DNA from: Streptococcus cristatus
GTDB taxonomy: Bacteria > Bacillota > Bacilli > Lactobacillales > Streptococcaceae
Assembly: GCF_003943515.1 (NCBI RefSeq)
Contig: NZ_RJPT01000003.1
Span: 1-64,000, forward strand
Length of the DNA: 64,000 nucleotides
Direction: 5' to 3'
The notes under the pieces were generated by a model, which saw only the letters and a program-made list of their open reading frames with translations, ran no database searches and was not told the DNA's origin. The translations under genes and the position numbers were made by a program. This document shows, piece after piece, positions 26,059 to 36,809 of this stretch. Within the stretch, counting starts at the first letter, position 1. Each line of letters starts with the position of its first letter.

Positions 26059-27483
26059 GTGACACAATATAAGAACTATATAAATGGAGAATGGAGAGCT
26101 TCTGAAAATGAAATCACCATCTCATCTCCTATCAATAATGAGATTTTAGGAACTGTGCCTGCCATGAGTCAGACAGAGGTTGATTATGCGATGGCGAGCG
26201 CTCGTGCTGCTTTGCCAGCTTGGCGCGCTCTTTCAGCAGTCGAACGTGCAGCTTATCTGCATAAGGCTGCGGATATTTTGGAGCGTGATCAAGAGAAGAT
26301 TGGCGAAATTTTGGCAAAAGAAGTTGCCAAGGGTATCAAAGCGGCAGTCGGAGAGGTAGTCCGGACAGCAGACTTGATTCGTTATGCGGCTGAAGAGGGC
26401 ATCCGTATTCACGGTCAAGTTATGGAAGGTGGCGGCTTTGAAGCTGCCAGCAAGAAAAAATTGGCTATGGTTCGTCGTGAGCCTGTAGGAGTTGTCTTGG
26501 CTATTGCGCCATTTAATTACCCAGTCAATCTGTCTGGTTCTAAGATTGCTCCTGCCCTTATCGGCGGAAATGTTGTGATGTTTAAGCCACCTACGCAAGG
26601 TTCGATTTCTGGTCTGCTCTTGGCTCAGACTTTTGCTGAGGCTGGTCTTCCTGCTGGTGTTTTCAATACCATCACAGGCCGTGGTTCAGAAATTGGGGAC
26701 TACATTATTGAGCATAAGGAAGTAAACTATATTAACTTTACTGGCTCCACTCCAATCGGTGAGCGCATCGGTAAGTTGGCTGGTATGCGTCCAATTATGT
26801 TAGAATTGGGTGGTAAGGATGCTGCAGTTGTGCTGGAAGATGCTGACTTGGAGCATGCAGCTAAGCAGATTGTTGGTGGGGCATACAGTTATTCCGGCCA
26901 GCGTTGTACGGCTATTAAACGTGTCATTGTCATGGAGAGCGTAGCGGATAAATTGGCGGCGCTGATTAAGGCAGAGGTAGAGAAACTGACGGTTGGTGAT
27001 CCCTTTGATAATGCGGATATCACACCAGTCATTGATCATGCATCAGCAGATTTTATCTGGGGTTTGATTGAAGATGCTCAAGAAAAGGGAGCGTCAGCCT
27101 TGACAGAAATCAAACGTGAAGCAAATCTCATCTGGCCTGCCTTGTTTGACCATGTGACACTGGATATGAAATTAGCTTGGGAAGAGCCATTTGGTCCTGT
27201 TCTTCCGATTATTCGTGTGACTTCCGTTGAAGAGGCTATTCAGATTTGTAACCAGTCAGAATTTGGCCTGCAATCTTCAGTCTTTACAAATGATTTTCTG
27301 AAAGCATTTGAAATTGCTGAGAAACTGGAAGTGGGTACTGTACACATCAATAATAAGACCCAACGTGGTCCAGATAACTTCCCATTCCTTGGTGTTAAGG
27401 GATCTGGAGCAGGAGTGCAAGGGATTCGTTACAGTATCGAAGCGATGACACAAGTGAAATCTATCGTGTTTGATGTGAAATAA
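26059..27483 (+). CDS. gapN: Non-phosphorylating NADP-dependent glyceraldehyde-3-phosphate dehydrogenase
   Basis: Oxidises glyceraldehyde-3-phosphate directly to 3-phosphoglycerate with NADPH formation, an important NADPH source in streptococci. The 474-residue aldehyde dehydrogenase has the family's Asn in APFNYPVN, the GSTPIGERIG cofactor loop, the general-base Glu in LELGGKD (about residue 250), and the catalytic Cys in SGQRCTAIKR (about 284). The start is GTG at 26059, supported by GGAGGG seven bases upstream. It is monocistronic with its own promoter and terminator. Confidence 0.95.
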   Translation: MTQYKNYINGEWRASENEITISSPINNEILGTVPAMSQTEVDYAMASARAALPAWRALSAVERAAYLHKAADILERDQEKIGEILAKEVAKGIKAAVGEVVRTADLIRYAAEEGIRIHGQVMEGGGFEAASKKKLAMVRREPVGVVLAIAPFNYPVNLSGSKIAPALIGGNVVMFKPPTQGSISGLLLAQTFAEAGLPAGVFNTITGRGSEIGDYIIEHKEVNYINFTGSTPIGERIGKLAGMRPIMLELGGKDAAVVLEDADLEHAAKQIVGGAYSYSGQRCTAIKRVIVMESVADKLAALIKAEVEKLTVGDPFDNADITPVIDHASADFIWGLIEDAQEKGASALTEIKREANLIWPALFDHVTLDMKLAWEEPFGPVLPIIRVTSVEEAIQICNQSEFGLQSSVFTNDFLKAFEIAEKLEVGTVHINNKTQRGPDNFPFLGVKGSGAGVQGIRYSIEAMTQVKSIVFDVK

Positions 27484-27487
27484 TGAG

Positions 27488-27514
27488 AAAGGCGGCTTTG
27501 TGCGGCCTTTTTTC
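27488..27514 (+). terminator. Terminator of gapN
   Basis: AAAGGCGGC pairs with GCGGCCTTT with one G-G mismatch, followed by a T-run. The rest of the spacer to 27803 is AT-rich with no ORF I would accept. Confidence 0.82.
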
Positions 27515-27803
27515 TTACCATAATGAACTTGTAAATCTAACATATGATCGAACAATTTGAAAAGAAATAAGTATTTATATTTTTGATTACTTATCAATTT
27601 AAAATGTAAATTTACATATTGGTCTAGATAAATTATTTTAGGAATCCTAGTTCAGGGATTGATTTTTAGGTACAGATATTAGCCTCAAACTCTTTGAAAT
27701 CAGTATTTTATCAGATATTTTCCAAAAAAATCTTGATATAGCAAGTCATTCTTTTGAAGAAATTGGGCTTTTGAAATTTTTGAGATAGTTTTTGGAAATT
27801 TAC

Positions 27804-27832
27804 TTGAAAAATATAAGAAAATGGGGTAAAAT
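27804..27832 (+). promoter_or_regulatory. Promoter of the glg operon
   Basis: TTGAAA (27804-27809), 17-bp spacer, TAAAAT (27827-27832). Confidence 0.85.
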
Positions 27833-27839
27833 AGAAACA

Positions 27840-27855
27840 TAGAAAACGCTTACAA
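27840..27855 (+). promoter_or_regulatory. Probable cre site (CcpA operator)
   Basis: TAGAAAACGCTTACAA matches the catabolite-responsive element consensus WTGNNANCGNWNNCAW at all fixed positions but one (A for T in the second position). It covers the predicted transcription start, a repressing position. Confidence 0.75.
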
Positions 27856-27871
27856 ATAGAAAGGTGACTAA

Positions 27872-29785
27872 ATGGACAAAAAAGAAGCATTAAGAACCTT
27901 TACAACAGGTGAAAACTTTCATTTGCAGCATTATTTAGGAGTGCATCAGGATGTGGTGGATGGCAAAGCTGGCTACACCTTTAGAGTCTGGGCTCCAAAT
28001 GCGCAGAATGTGCATCTGATTGGAGATTTTACCAACTGGTATGGAGAGCAGATTCCTATGACTCGTAATGAAGGCGGTGTCTGGGAAATCTTCACGGATT
28101 TGCCTAAGGAAGGAGATATTTACAAGTACAATATCAAACGCAGTAGCGGTCAGGAAATCTTGAAAATTGATCCGATGGCTATCTATTTTGAAGAGCGTCC
28201 AGGGACAGGAGCTATTGTTCGGACTATTCCAGAGAAGAAGTGGCAAGATGGACTTTGGTTGGCTCGGAGAAAGCGTTGGGGCTTTTTCTCAAGACCGGTC
28301 AATATTTATGAAGTGCATGCCGGTTCTTGGAAACGAAATCCTGATGGCAGTCCATATTCTATGGCTCAGCTTAAGGAGGAGTTGATTCCTTATCTGGTAG
28401 AAATGAACTATACACACGTTGAGTTCATGCCGCTCATGGCCCATCCTTTGGGACTCAGCTGGGGTTACCAGCTCATGGGTTACTTTGCCTTTGAACATAC
28501 TTATGGAACGCCAGAGGAATTTCAGGACTTTGTCGAAGAATGTCACTTGAATAATATCGGTGTCATTGTGGACTGGGTTCCAGGTCACTTTACCATCAAT
28601 GACGATGCCTTGGCCTACTATGATGGAACACCAACCTTTGAGTACCAGGATCATGACCGAGCTCATAACTATGGCTGGGGTGCCTTGAATTTTGACCTAG
28701 GAAAAAATGAAGTGCAGTCCTTCTTGATCTCTAGCATCAAGTTCTGGATTGATTTCTACCATCTAGATGGGGTTCGTGTGGATGCAGTTAGCAACATGCT
28801 CTATCTAGACTACGATAGCGGTCCTTGGCAGCCAAACAAGGACGGAGGTAATCGTAACTATGAAGGCTATTATTTCTTGCAACGCTTGAACACAGTTATC
28901 AAGCTATTTCATCCAGATGTTATGATGATTGCTGAGGAGAGCTCGTCCGAAACTAAGATTACGGGTATGAGAGAGATGGGCGGTCTGGGCTTTGACTTCA
29001 AGTGGAATATGGGCTGGATGAACGATATTCTCCGGTTCTACGAAGAAGACCCGATTTACCGCAAGTACGATTTTAATTTGGTGACCTTCAGCTTTATGTA
29101 TTCATTTTCTGAAAATTTCCTCTTGCCTTTCTCTCACGACGAAGTCGTTCACGGCAAGAAGAGCATGATGCATAAGATGTGGGGTGACCGCTACAATCAA
29201 TTTGCAGGTCTCCGCAACCTCTTGACCTATCAAATCTGCCATCCAGGCAAGAAATTGCTCTTTATGGGTTCAGAATTTGGTCAATTCCTAGAGTGGAAGT
29301 CAGAAGAGCAGTTGGAATGGTCAAATCTGGACGATCATATGAATAAGCAGATGCAAGCCTTCACTTCCGAGCTCAATGCCTTCTATAAAGACAATCGTCC
29401 GCTTTGGGAGATTGATTTGAGCTATGATGGCATCGAAATCATTGATGCCGACAATACCGATCAGAGTGTCCTTTCCTTTATCCGTAAGACGGAAAAAGGG
29501 GATATGCTGGTCTGTGTATTCAATATGGTGCCAGTAGAGCGCAAAAACTTTACCATTGGTGTGCCAGTGGCAGCCGTTTATGAAGAAGTATGGAATACTG
29601 AATTAGAGCAATGGGGAGGTGTTTGGAAAGAACACAATGAAACAGTTCAGTCTCAAGAGGGACTATGGAAAGATTATCCGCAGACCTTGACCTTTACGCT
29701 ACCAGCTTTGGGAGCAAGTATTTGGAAAATCAAGCGTCGTGTGAATGTTCGTAAAAATGCTAAAAAAGATTCCACAAAGGAGTAG
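27872..29785 (+). CDS. glgB: 1,4-alpha-glucan branching enzyme
   Basis: Forms alpha-1,6 branches in glycogen. The 637-residue protein starts with a CBM48-type domain ([18 protein letters not shown]). The GH13 barrel follows, with the nucleophile in [10 protein letters not shown], the acid/base in MMIAEESS and the stabilising Asp in [10 protein letters not shown]. An all-beta C-terminal domain ends the protein. AAAGGTG precedes the ATG. First gene of the glgB-C-D-A-P operon, three bases before glgC, under a promoter with a cre-like site. Confidence 0.96.
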   Translation: MDKKEALRTFTTGENFHLQHYLGVHQDVVDGKAGYTFRVWAPNAQNVHLIGDFTNWYGEQIPMTRNEGGVWEIFTDLPKEGDIYKYNIKRSSGQEILKIDPMAIYFEERPGTGAIVRTIPEKKWQDGLWLARRKRWGFFSRPVNIYEVHAGSWKRNPDGSPYSMAQLKEELIPYLVEMNYTHVEFMPLMAHPLGLSWGYQLMGYFAFEHTYGTPEEFQDFVEECHLNNIGVIVDWVPGHFTINDDALAYYDGTPTFEYQDHDRAHNYGWGALNFDLGKNEVQSFLISSIKFWIDFYHLDGVRVDAVSNMLYLDYDSGPWQPNKDGGNRNYEGYYFLQRLNTVIKLFHPDVMMIAEESSSETKITGMREMGGLGFDFKWNMGWMNDILRFYEEDPIYRKYDFNLVTFSFMYSFSENFLLPFSHDEVVHGKKSMMHKMWGDRYNQFAGLRNLLTYQICHPGKKLLFMGSEFGQFLEWKSEEQLEWSNLDDHMNKQMQAFTSELNAFYKDNRPLWEIDLSYDGIEIIDADNTDQSVLSFIRKTEKGDMLVCVFNMVPVERKNFTIGVPVAAVYEEVWNTELEQWGGVWKEHNETVQSQEGLWKDYPQTLTFTLPALGASIWKIKRRVNVRKNAKKDSTKE

Positions 29786-29788
29786 GAT

Positions 29789-30931
29789 ATGAAGAATGAA
29801 ATGCTAGCTTTGATTCTTGCCGGTGGGCAAGGAACTCGTCTTGGAAAGCTCACACAAAGTATTGCGAAACCAGCAGTACAGTTTGGTGGTCGTTATCGTA
29901 TTATTGATTTCGCGCTGTCGAACTGTGCCAACTCTGGGATTAACAATGTCGGTGTGATTACACAGTACCAACCACTTGCTTTGAACAGTCACATCGGGAA
30001 CGGTTCAAGCTGGGGCTTGGATGGTATCAATACAGGTGTATCCATTCTTCAGCCTTACTCTGCCAGTGAAGGAAATCGTTGGTTTGAGGGAACTAGCCAC
30101 GCTATTTTCCAAAATATTGACTATATCGATAGCATCAATCCTGAATATGTTTTAATCCTATCTGGAGACCATATCTACAAGATGGACTATGATGATATGC
30201 TCCAATCCCACAAGGATAACAGCGCTAGTTTGACGGTTGCTGTCTTGGATGTGCCTCTCAAGGAGGCTAGCCGTTTTGGTATCATGAATACCGATGCTAA
30301 CAATCGGATTGTTGAATTTGAAGAAAAACCAGAAAATCCTAAATCAACCAAGGCTTCTATGGGTATCTATATCTTTGACTGGCAACGTCTCCGCAATATG
30401 CTGATTGCTGCTGAAAAGACCAATGTAGATATGTCCGACTTTGGTAAAAATGTTATCCCTAACTATCTTGAATCTGGCGAAAGCGTTTATGCTTATGAGT
30501 TTAGTGGCTACTGGAAAGACGTTGGTACGATTGAGTCACTTTGGGAAGCGAACATGGAATACATTAGTCCAGAAAATGCTTTAGACAGTCGTGATCGTCA
30601 GTGGAAAATTTACTCACGCAACTTGATTTCACCACCAAACTACCTTGGTGCGAATGCTCATGTTGAAGATTCTTTGGTAGTTGATGGCTGTTTCGTAGAT
30701 GGAACTGTTAAGCATTCTATCCTCTCAACAGGTGCTCAAGTTCGTGAAGGTGCAGAAGTCACTGATTCTGTCATTATGAGTGGCGCTATTATTGGCCAAG
30801 GAGCTAAGATTAAACGTGCGATCATTGGTGAGGGCGCTGTTATTTCTGATGGTGTAGAGATTGACGGAACAGATGAAGTGCAAGTAGTCGGATATAATGA
30901 AAAAGTGGGGGTACCAACAGATGAAGATTGA
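29789..30931 (+). CDS. glgC: Glucose-1-phosphate adenylyltransferase, catalytic subunit
   Basis: Makes ADP-glucose from glucose-1-phosphate and ATP, the committed step of bacterial glycogen synthesis. The 380 residues have the N-terminal nucleotidyltransferase signature [28 protein letters not shown], the catalytic Asp in [12 protein letters not shown], and [11 protein letters not shown] left-handed beta-helix follows at the C-terminus (hexapeptide-like [19 protein letters not shown]). It lies three bases after glgB and overlaps glgD by 11 bp. In Firmicutes it normally works as a GlgC-GlgD heterotetramer. Confidence 0.96.
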   Translation: MKNEMLALILAGGQGTRLGKLTQSIAKPAVQFGGRYRIIDFALSNCANSGINNVGVITQYQPLALNSHIGNGSSWGLDGINTGVSILQPYSASEGNRWFEGTSHAIFQNIDYIDSINPEYVLILSGDHIYKMDYDDMLQSHKDNSASLTVAVLDVPLKEASRFGIMNTDANNRIVEFEEKPENPKSTKASMGIYIFDWQRLRNMLIAAEKTNVDMSDFGKNVIPNYLESGESVYAYEFSGYWKDVGTIESLWEANMEYISPENALDSRDRQWKIYSRNLISPPNYLGANAHVEDSLVVDGCFVDGTVKHSILSTGAQVREGAEVTDSVIMSGAIIGQGAKIKRAIIGEGAVISDGVEIDGTDEVQVVGYNEKVGVPTDED

Positions 30932-32060
30932 TAAATATTCAGCGATTTTAGGAAATACGGTCGGTTTCCACGACATGTCAACCTTAACAGACCATCGTCC
31001 AGTTGCCAGTTTGCCATTTGGTGGGAAATATCGTTTGATTGACTTCCCACTGTCTAGCCTTGCTAATGCTGGCGTTCGTAGCGTCTTTGGTATCTTCCAG
31101 CAAGACAATATCAGCTCTGTATTTGACCATATTCGTTCAGGTCGTGAGTGGGGCTTGTCCACACTTTTGAGCCACTATTATTTAGGAATTTACAATACTC
31201 GTGTAGAAAGTAGCACAGTTGGTAAGGAATATTATGAACAGTTATTGACTTATCTGAAGCGCTCAGGTTCTAACCAAACTGTAGCCCTGAACTGTGATGT
31301 GTTGATCAACATTGACCTAAATCAGGTCTTCCACTTACATAACACAACCCAGCAACCGATGACGGTGGTTTACAAGAAATCGCCATCTAAAGATATTTCA
31401 GATGTCAATGCAGTTCTGCAAGTCAGTGAAACAGACCATGTCCTAGGACATAAGCTGCATAGTGATAGAGACGAGGGCGAGCTTTTCAATATGTCTACAG
31501 ATATTTTTGTAGTAGATACGCCTTGGTTGATTGAAAAATTGGAAGAAGAAGCCCAAAAAGAATTCCCACAAAAGCTACGCTATGTTCTTCGAGATTTGGC
31601 AGCTGAAGTTGGAGCTTTTGCTTATGAGTATACAGGCTATTTGGCAAATATCTACTCTGTTGCTTCCTATTATAAAGCTAACATTGACATGCTTGAACAG
31701 AAGAAATTCTATTCCCTCTTCTCACCAAATCAAAAGATTTATACAAAGGTGAAAAATGAAGAGCCGACTTACTATGCAATTACATCAAAAGTAAATCGCT
31801 CTCAGTTTGCGTCAGGTAGTATTGTAGAAGGTGAAGTTGTAAACTCTGTTATCTCGCGGAATACAAGAATTTTAGCGGGTAGCAGTGTCAAAGACAGTCT
31901 CCTCTTCCCACGCGTTGTCGTTGGAAAAAATGCAGTGGTAGAATATGCAATTGTGGACAAGGGCGTTGAGATTGCTGAAGGAGTAGTCGTTCGAGGGACA
32001 GCTGAACATCCAGTTGTCCTGAAGAAAGGTCAAAAAGTTACAGAGGACATCGTTTCATGA
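30921..32060 (+). CDS. glgD: Glucose-1-phosphate adenylyltransferase, GlgD subunit
   Basis: Paralogue of GlgC that boosts its activity in a mixed complex. The 379 residues keep the nucleotidyltransferase fold ([17 protein letters not shown]) and beta-helix. The catalytic N-terminal GGxGxRL loop is absent, replaced by [11 protein letters not shown], and the Asp motif is altered ([12 protein letters not shown]). This is the hallmark of GlgD and fits a regulatory rather than catalytic role. ATG 30921 lies inside the end of glgC behind GGGGG; the upstream in-frame start would overlap further without a better site. It overlaps glgA by 4 bp. Confidence 0.94.
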   Translation: MKIDKYSAILGNTVGFHDMSTLTDHRPVASLPFGGKYRLIDFPLSSLANAGVRSVFGIFQQDNISSVFDHIRSGREWGLSTLLSHYYLGIYNTRVESSTVGKEYYEQLLTYLKRSGSNQTVALNCDVLINIDLNQVFHLHNTTQQPMTVVYKKSPSKDISDVNAVLQVSETDHVLGHKLHSDRDEGELFNMSTDIFVVDTPWLIEKLEEEAQKEFPQKLRYVLRDLAAEVGAFAYEYTGYLANIYSVASYYKANIDMLEQKKFYSLFSPNQKIYTKVKNEEPTYYAITSKVNRSQFASGSIVEGEVVNSVISRNTRILAGSSVKDSLLFPRVVVGKNAVVEYAIVDKGVEIAEGVVVRGTAEHPVVLKKGQKVTEDIVS

Positions 32061-33487
32061 AAATTTTATTTGTAGCAGCAGAAGGGGCACCTTTTTCCAA
32101 GACGGGTGGTTTGGGAGACGTTATCGGCGCCCTCCCCAAATCCTTGGTCAAAGCTGGCCATGAAGTTGGAGTCATTCTGCCATACTATGACATGACGGAT
32201 GCTAAATTTGGTGATCAAGTTGAAGACCTCTTCTCCTTTGAAGTCAGTGTCGGCTGGCGTCGGGAGTATGTCGGTGTCAAAAAGATTGAGTTGGAAGGTG
32301 TGAACTTCTACTTTATCGATAATCAGCATTATTTCTTCCGTGGACATGTCTATGGTGATTTTGATGATGGCGAACGTTTTGCTTACTTCCAATTAGCAGC
32401 AATCGAACTGATGGAGCGCATTGATTTTATTCCAGATGTTCTCCATGCGCACGACTACCATACGGCCATGATTCCTTTCTTGGTCAAGGAAAAATACCGC
32501 TGGATTCAGGCCTATAATAACATCAAGACAGTGCTGACGATTCACAATTTAGAGTTTCAGGGACAATTTCCGGATAGCATTCTTTGGGAACTCTTTGGTG
32601 TCGGCTATGAACGTTATGCGGATGGCACTCTCCGTTGGAATGACTGCCTCAACTGGATGAAGGCGGGCATTCTCTATGCAGATCGCGTGACAACTGTTTC
32701 ACCTAGCTATGCCAACGAAATTCGGACAACTGAGTTTGGCTGCGGTCTGGATCAGATTCTTCGGATGGAGTCAGGCAAGCTGGTCGGTATTGTCAATGGT
32801 ATCGATACAGATATCTACAATCCAGAAACCGATAAATTGCTGGCTTACCACTTTAACAAAGATGATTTGACTGGGAAATTGGAAAACAAACGAGCTCTTC
32901 AAGCAAAAGTAGGCTTGCCAGTTCGGGATGATGTTCCTGTCGTTGGTATCGTCTCTCGATTGACACGTCAAAAAGGTTTTGATTTGGTGGTGGAAGAGTT
33001 GCATAATCTGCTTCAGGAAGATGTGCAAATTGTGCTACTTGGAACAGGTGACCCTGCATTTGAACGTGCCTTCGCTTGGTTTGGCCAGGCTTATCCTGAA
33101 AAACTATCCGCTAACATCCTTTTTGATGTTACTTTGGCTCAGGAAATCTATGCGGCTAGTGATATTTTCCTTATGCCGAGCCGCTTTGAACCTTGCGGTC
33201 TATCTCAGATGATGTCTATGCGTTACGGGACACTGCCACTTGTTCACGAAGTTGGTGGTTTGCGCGATACGGTTGAACCTTTCAATGTCTATAGTGGACA
33301 GGGAACAGGCTTTAGCTTCAATAACTTCTCTGGTTATTGGCTAACATGGACTTTCAAAGAAGCCCTCAATCTTTACTGGCATGACCAAGAAGCTTGGCGT
33401 AGTCTGCAAATACAGGCGATGGAAAGAGATTTCTCTTGGGATACAGCTAGTCGAGCATACAGTGATTTATATGAGTCACTAGTCTAA
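32057..33487 (+). CDS. glgA: Glycogen synthase (ADP-glucose)
   Basis: GT5 glycosyltransferase that extends the alpha-1,4-glucan. The 476 residues show the N-terminal ADP-glucose motif [16 protein letters not shown] and [10 protein letters not shown]. The C-terminal GT-B half has [13 protein letters not shown] and the catalytic block [19 protein letters not shown] with GGLRDTV. The ATG overlaps the glgD stop (ATGA). After the gene comes a strong hairpin without a T-run, then glgP. Confidence 0.96.
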   Translation: MKILFVAAEGAPFSKTGGLGDVIGALPKSLVKAGHEVGVILPYYDMTDAKFGDQVEDLFSFEVSVGWRREYVGVKKIELEGVNFYFIDNQHYFFRGHVYGDFDDGERFAYFQLAAIELMERIDFIPDVLHAHDYHTAMIPFLVKEKYRWIQAYNNIKTVLTIHNLEFQGQFPDSILWELFGVGYERYADGTLRWNDCLNWMKAGILYADRVTTVSPSYANEIRTTEFGCGLDQILRMESGKLVGIVNGIDTDIYNPETDKLLAYHFNKDDLTGKLENKRALQAKVGLPVRDDVPVVGIVSRLTRQKGFDLVVEELHNLLQEDVQIVLLGTGDPAFERAFAWFGQAYPEKLSANILFDVTLAQEIYAASDIFLMPSRFEPCGLSQMMSMRYGTLPLVHEVGGLRDTVEPFNVYSGQGTGFSFNNFSGYWLTWTFKEALNLYWHDQEAWRSLQIQAMERDFSWDTASRAYSDLYESLV

Positions 33488-33506
33488 TATGTTGCATTAG
33501 AACAGC

Positions 33507-33537
33507 AATCCTCTCTTGTTTTTGACAAGAGAGGATT
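33507..33537 (+). other. 13-bp perfect hairpin between glgA and glgP
   Basis: AATCCTCTCTTGT and ACAAGAGAGGATT form a perfect stem with a TTTTG loop. The downstream sequence TGTCGGG is not T-rich, so full termination is unlikely. It may act as a processing or stability element lowering glgP relative to glgBCDA, or the reverse. Confidence 0.7.
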
Positions 33538-33611
33538 TGTCGGGTAAGTGGTCTTTCTCATGTTGACATCTTATCCAGACGGATGCTTTTCCCTAAAAGA
33601 AAGGAAGTTGA

Positions 33612-36017
33612 TTGGTAAAAATGGAATTAAATAAAGAACAGTTTATCCGAGATTTCAAGGATACCTTGCACGAAAGACAGCTGATTAAGATTGCGGATGC
33701 TACAGCAGCCGAGCTTTTTCAAGCCCTCGCTAGTACCATTCGTAAATATATTACGCCACTGTGGCTGGAGCGCCGCAATAAACTCGTGGAACAGCAGCAA
33801 AAAACAGCCTATTATTTCTCGATTGAGTTTCTGCCGGGACGTATGCTGGAAACTAACCTACTCAATTTAGGTATTCTTGACACGGTCAAGGAAAGCTTTG
33901 CTGAGCTAGGAGTTGACTTTGAGGATGTAAAAAATGCTGAGCACGACATGGCCTTGGGAAATGGGGGCCTTGGTCGCTTGGCAGCAGCCTTCATGGACTC
34001 GCTAGCTACAACTGGCTATCCAGGTTTTGGAAATGGGATTCGCTATCGCTACGGTCTTTTCAAGCAAAGAATCGTAGATGGCTATCAGGTGGAAATTCCA
34101 GATGATTGGTTTGGCAGTCTGGGCAATGTCTGGGAAACCCGTAAGGATCACGGCATTGTGGATGTCAAGATCTTTGGTAATGTCTACTTGCGTGCCAATG
34201 AAGAAGGCCGCATTGTGCCAGTTTATGAGCATTCTAAAACCTTGCGTGCTGTTCCTTATGACGTGCCGCAGATTGGCTTTGGTAATGACAATATCAACAA
34301 TCTCCGTCTTTGGGATGTTGAAGTCCCAGAAGAATATGAATTGGACTATCCAACTATTGAAGCCCGTCGGCGGGTGCAGGACATCACTGCCATTCTCTAT
34401 CCAGACGATTCTAGTTACGAAGGAAAAGAACTGCGCCTGATTCAGGAATACTTCATGACCAGCGCGGGGCTGCAAACCATTATCAAATCTTATCTCAAGC
34501 AAGGTCGTCCGCTCAAGGATATTCATGAGAAGGTGTCTGTCCATATCAACGATACCCACCCTGCGGTTGCGCCGGCTGAGTTTATGCGCCTTTTGCTGGA
34601 TGACTATGGTCTCGAGTGGGCTGATGCTTGGAACACAACGGTTAAGACCATGAGTTATACCAACCACACTATTTTATCTGAAGCTTTGGAAAAATGGGAT
34701 GCTGAGCTCTTTAAGAATGTCCTGCCTCGGGTTTATCAGATTATCCTAGAAATTGACAACCGCTATGTGGCTGAAATGGCTGGACGCGGCCTTGATCCGC
34801 AAGTCATCGAAAACACTCGGATCGTCAAGGACAATCAAATCCACATGGCCCACTTGGCTATCATTGGCGGTCATTCAATCAATGGGGTTGCCAAGCTCCA
34901 CACCGAATTGCTCAAAGAAGACACTTTGCGTGATTTCTACAGCATTTACCCAGAGAAGTTTAATAACAAAACCAACGGGATTATCCAGCGCCGCTGGCTG
35001 CAGATTGCGGATGAGCCTTTATCGACTGAGATTGATAAGCTGATTGGTAAGGGCTGGAGAAGTGATATCCATGAGTTGCGTAAGCTTTTGGAATTTCAAG
35101 ACGATCAGCAAGTACTGGCTGATTTCTACCGAGTGAAGCAAGAAGCCAAGGCTCGTCTGGCTGACTTCATCAAGGAATCAACAGGAGTAGAAGTTTCTAC
35201 AGAAGCTATCTTTGATGTGCAGGTAAAACGCCTCCACGCCTACAAACGTCAGCTGCTCAACCTGCTTCATATCATCAAACTCTACTGGGATCTCAAGGAC
35301 AATCCTGATAAGGATATGGTACCACGCGTCTTTATTTTCGGTGCCAAGGCTGCCCCAGGCTACCATTTTGCCAAGTCGGTTATCAAGCTGATTAATGAAG
35401 TAGCCAATCTGGTCAACAAGGATGAAAGTCTGCAAGGCAAACTCAAGGTTGTTTTTCTGGAAAATTATCGGGTCAGCTTGGCTGAGCTCATCATTCCAGC
35501 AGCAGATGTATCTGAGCAGATTTCCCTAGCTTCCAAGGAGGCTTCTGGTACTTCCAATATGAAGTTTATGATGACAGGTGCCATTACCCTAGCTACTCTG
35601 GACGGAGCCAATATCGAAATCAAGGACGAGGTCGGTGACGACAACATTGTCATCTTCGGGATGGACAAGGACCAAGTTTACGAGCACTATGCCCGCCACG
35701 ATTATTACTCACGCGGTGTCTATGAAAGCAATCCAGACATTCGCCGAGTGGTCGACACCTTTGTCAATGGCACCATTCCAAATGTTCGTGAAGAAGGATC
35801 TGAAATCTACGAAGCCCTTATCACCCATAATGACGAATACTTCCTCTTGGAAGACTTCCATGCCTATGTAGAAGCTCAGGAGAAGATTGATGCCCTCTAT
35901 CGTGACAAAGAAAAATGGGCCCGCATGAGCTTGATTAACATCGCTACATCAGACAAGTTCACTTCAGATGATACCATTGAGCAATATGCCCAGGAAATCT
36001 GGAACTTGGAGAAATAA
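33612..36017 (+). CDS. glgP: Glycogen phosphorylase
   Basis: GT35 enzyme releasing glucose-1-phosphate from stored glycogen, the breaking-down counterpart of the genes upstream. About 800 residues with GGLGRLAAAFMDS, HINDTHPAV, FNNKTNGIIQRRW, and the pyridoxal-phosphate lysine region EASGTSNMKFMMTGAITLA. TTG at 33612 has AAGGAAG at good spacing; an ATG three codons later (33621) is the alternative start. It differs clearly from the maltodextrin-type phosphorylase usually found beside malM. A terminator after the stop ends the glg operon. Confidence 0.94.
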   Translation: MVKMELNKEQFIRDFKDTLHERQLIKIADATAAELFQALASTIRKYITPLWLERRNKLVEQQQKTAYYFSIEFLPGRMLETNLLNLGILDTVKESFAELGVDFEDVKNAEHDMALGNGGLGRLAAAFMDSLATTGYPGFGNGIRYRYGLFKQRIVDGYQVEIPDDWFGSLGNVWETRKDHGIVDVKIFGNVYLRANEEGRIVPVYEHSKTLRAVPYDVPQIGFGNDNINNLRLWDVEVPEEYELDYPTIEARRRVQDITAILYPDDSSYEGKELRLIQEYFMTSAGLQTIIKSYLKQGRPLKDIHEKVSVHINDTHPAVAPAEFMRLLLDDYGLEWADAWNTTVKTMSYTNHTILSEALEKWDAELFKNVLPRVYQIILEIDNRYVAEMAGRGLDPQVIENTRIVKDNQIHMAHLAIIGGHSINGVAKLHTELLKEDTLRDFYSIYPEKFNNKTNGIIQRRWLQIADEPLSTEIDKLIGKGWRSDIHELRKLLEFQDDQQVLADFYRVKQEAKARLADFIKESTGVEVSTEAIFDVQVKRLHAYKRQLLNLLHIIKLYWDLKDNPDKDMVPRVFIFGAKAAPGYHFAKSVIKLINEVANLVNKDESLQGKLKVVFLENYRVSLAELIIPAADVSEQISLASKEASGTSNMKFMMTGAITLATLDGANIEIKDEVGDDNIVIFGMDKDQVYEHYARHDYYSRGVYESNPDIRRVVDTFVNGTIPNVREEGSEIYEALITHNDEYFLLEDFHAYVEAQEKIDALYRDKEKWARMSLINIATSDKFTSDDTIEQYAQEIWNLEK

Positions 36018-36038
36018 TACTCCTGAGAAAATATGAAC

Positions 36039-36073
36039 AAAAAGAGATTGGGACCTGGATCTCAGTCTCTTTT
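36039..36073 (+). terminator. Terminator of the glg operon
   Basis: AAAAGAGATTGGGA pairs with TCTCAGTCTCTTTT (with G-T pairs) around a short loop, flanked by A and T runs. Confidence 0.82.
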
Positions 36074-36103
36074 GTTATCCATCTACCATCTTATAAAGAA
36101 TTA

Positions 36104-36112
36104 TGCTATAGT
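36104..36112 (+). promoter_or_regulatory. Extended -10 promoter of the PAP2 gene
   Basis: TGCTATAGT, an extended -10 element, lies 48 bp before the start codon. Confidence 0.55.
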
Positions 36113-36159
36113 AGAGAAAGTATGAGAGTCCAACTTTTAGAAAAGCAGGGAAAGCAAGT

Positions 36160-36660
36160 ATGAAAGACTACACAATTTTTTATCAACAATTAACAGCTCC
36201 TTTTCTCAGCCGCCCTAGGATAGTGAAAGGGATGGCCTATTTTAATAGGGGGATGACTGTTTTTATGCCTCTGGTGTATGGCTTGGTCTTGATTGATGCC
36301 TTTCTGATAGAGGGTTGGAAAGGGCTGCTTGCTTTTTTTCTCCTCCCAGCTATTGGATTTGGTCTCTTGTCAGCGATTCGTAAACGGCTGAATCAAGCAC
36401 GCCCCTACGAGAAATGGGCTATTCAACCCTTGCTGGCCAAGGATACATCAGGCAAGTCCATGCCCAGCCGCCATGTCTTTTCGGCGACAGTGATTTCCAT
36501 GAGCTTGCTTTACTTTTTCTGGATGCCGGGGCTTATCTGCCTCTTGCTTTCAGCAGGGCTGGCTCTAGTGCGCGTGATTGGCGGAGTGCACTATCCAAAG
36601 GATGTAGTGGTAGGATACCTTTGCGGAATTTGCTGGGGAAGTCTTCTCTTTTTATTATAA
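36160..36660 (+). CDS. PAP2-family membrane phosphatase
   Basis: A 166-residue integral membrane phosphatase with about five hydrophobic helices. The three PAP2 motifs are present: RKRLNQARP (motif 1), MPSRH (motif 2, with the catalytic-site His), and RVIGGVHYPKDV (motif 3, nucleophile His and Asp). Members dephosphorylate lipid phosphates such as undecaprenyl pyrophosphate, phosphatidic acid or phosphatidylglycerophosphate; which one applies here cannot be decided. It sits alone between glgP and manA, with its own promoter. Confidence 0.88.
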   Translation: MKDYTIFYQQLTAPFLSRPRIVKGMAYFNRGMTVFMPLVYGLVLIDAFLIEGWKGLLAFFLLPAIGFGLLSAIRKRLNQARPYEKWAIQPLLAKDTSGKSMPSRHVFSATVISMSLLYFFWMPGLICLLLSAGLALVRVIGGVHYPKDVVVGYLCGICWGSLLFLL

Positions 36661-36706
36661 AGGTCTGCTCAGAGCCAGATTTTTCTTTGTAAAGTAAGTT
36701 GAGGAG

Positions 36707-36736
36707 TAGACAAAGTGCCCGAGTCTATATTATAAT
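36707..36736 (+). promoter_or_regulatory. Promoter of manA
   Basis: TAGACA (36707-36712), 18-bp spacer, perfect TATAAT (36731-36736), about 73 bp before the start. Confidence 0.7.
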
Positions 36737-36809
36737 GTAAGCAGTTCCAAACTTTCATCGCCAAGGAATATGGGATTTTGGAAGATGAAAAATATGTAAG
36801 GAGACTATT

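Noticed and set aside
34002..34667. 221-codon minus-strand ORF inside glgP
   Set aside because: Antisense to the catalytic part of glycogen phosphorylase with no independent signals.
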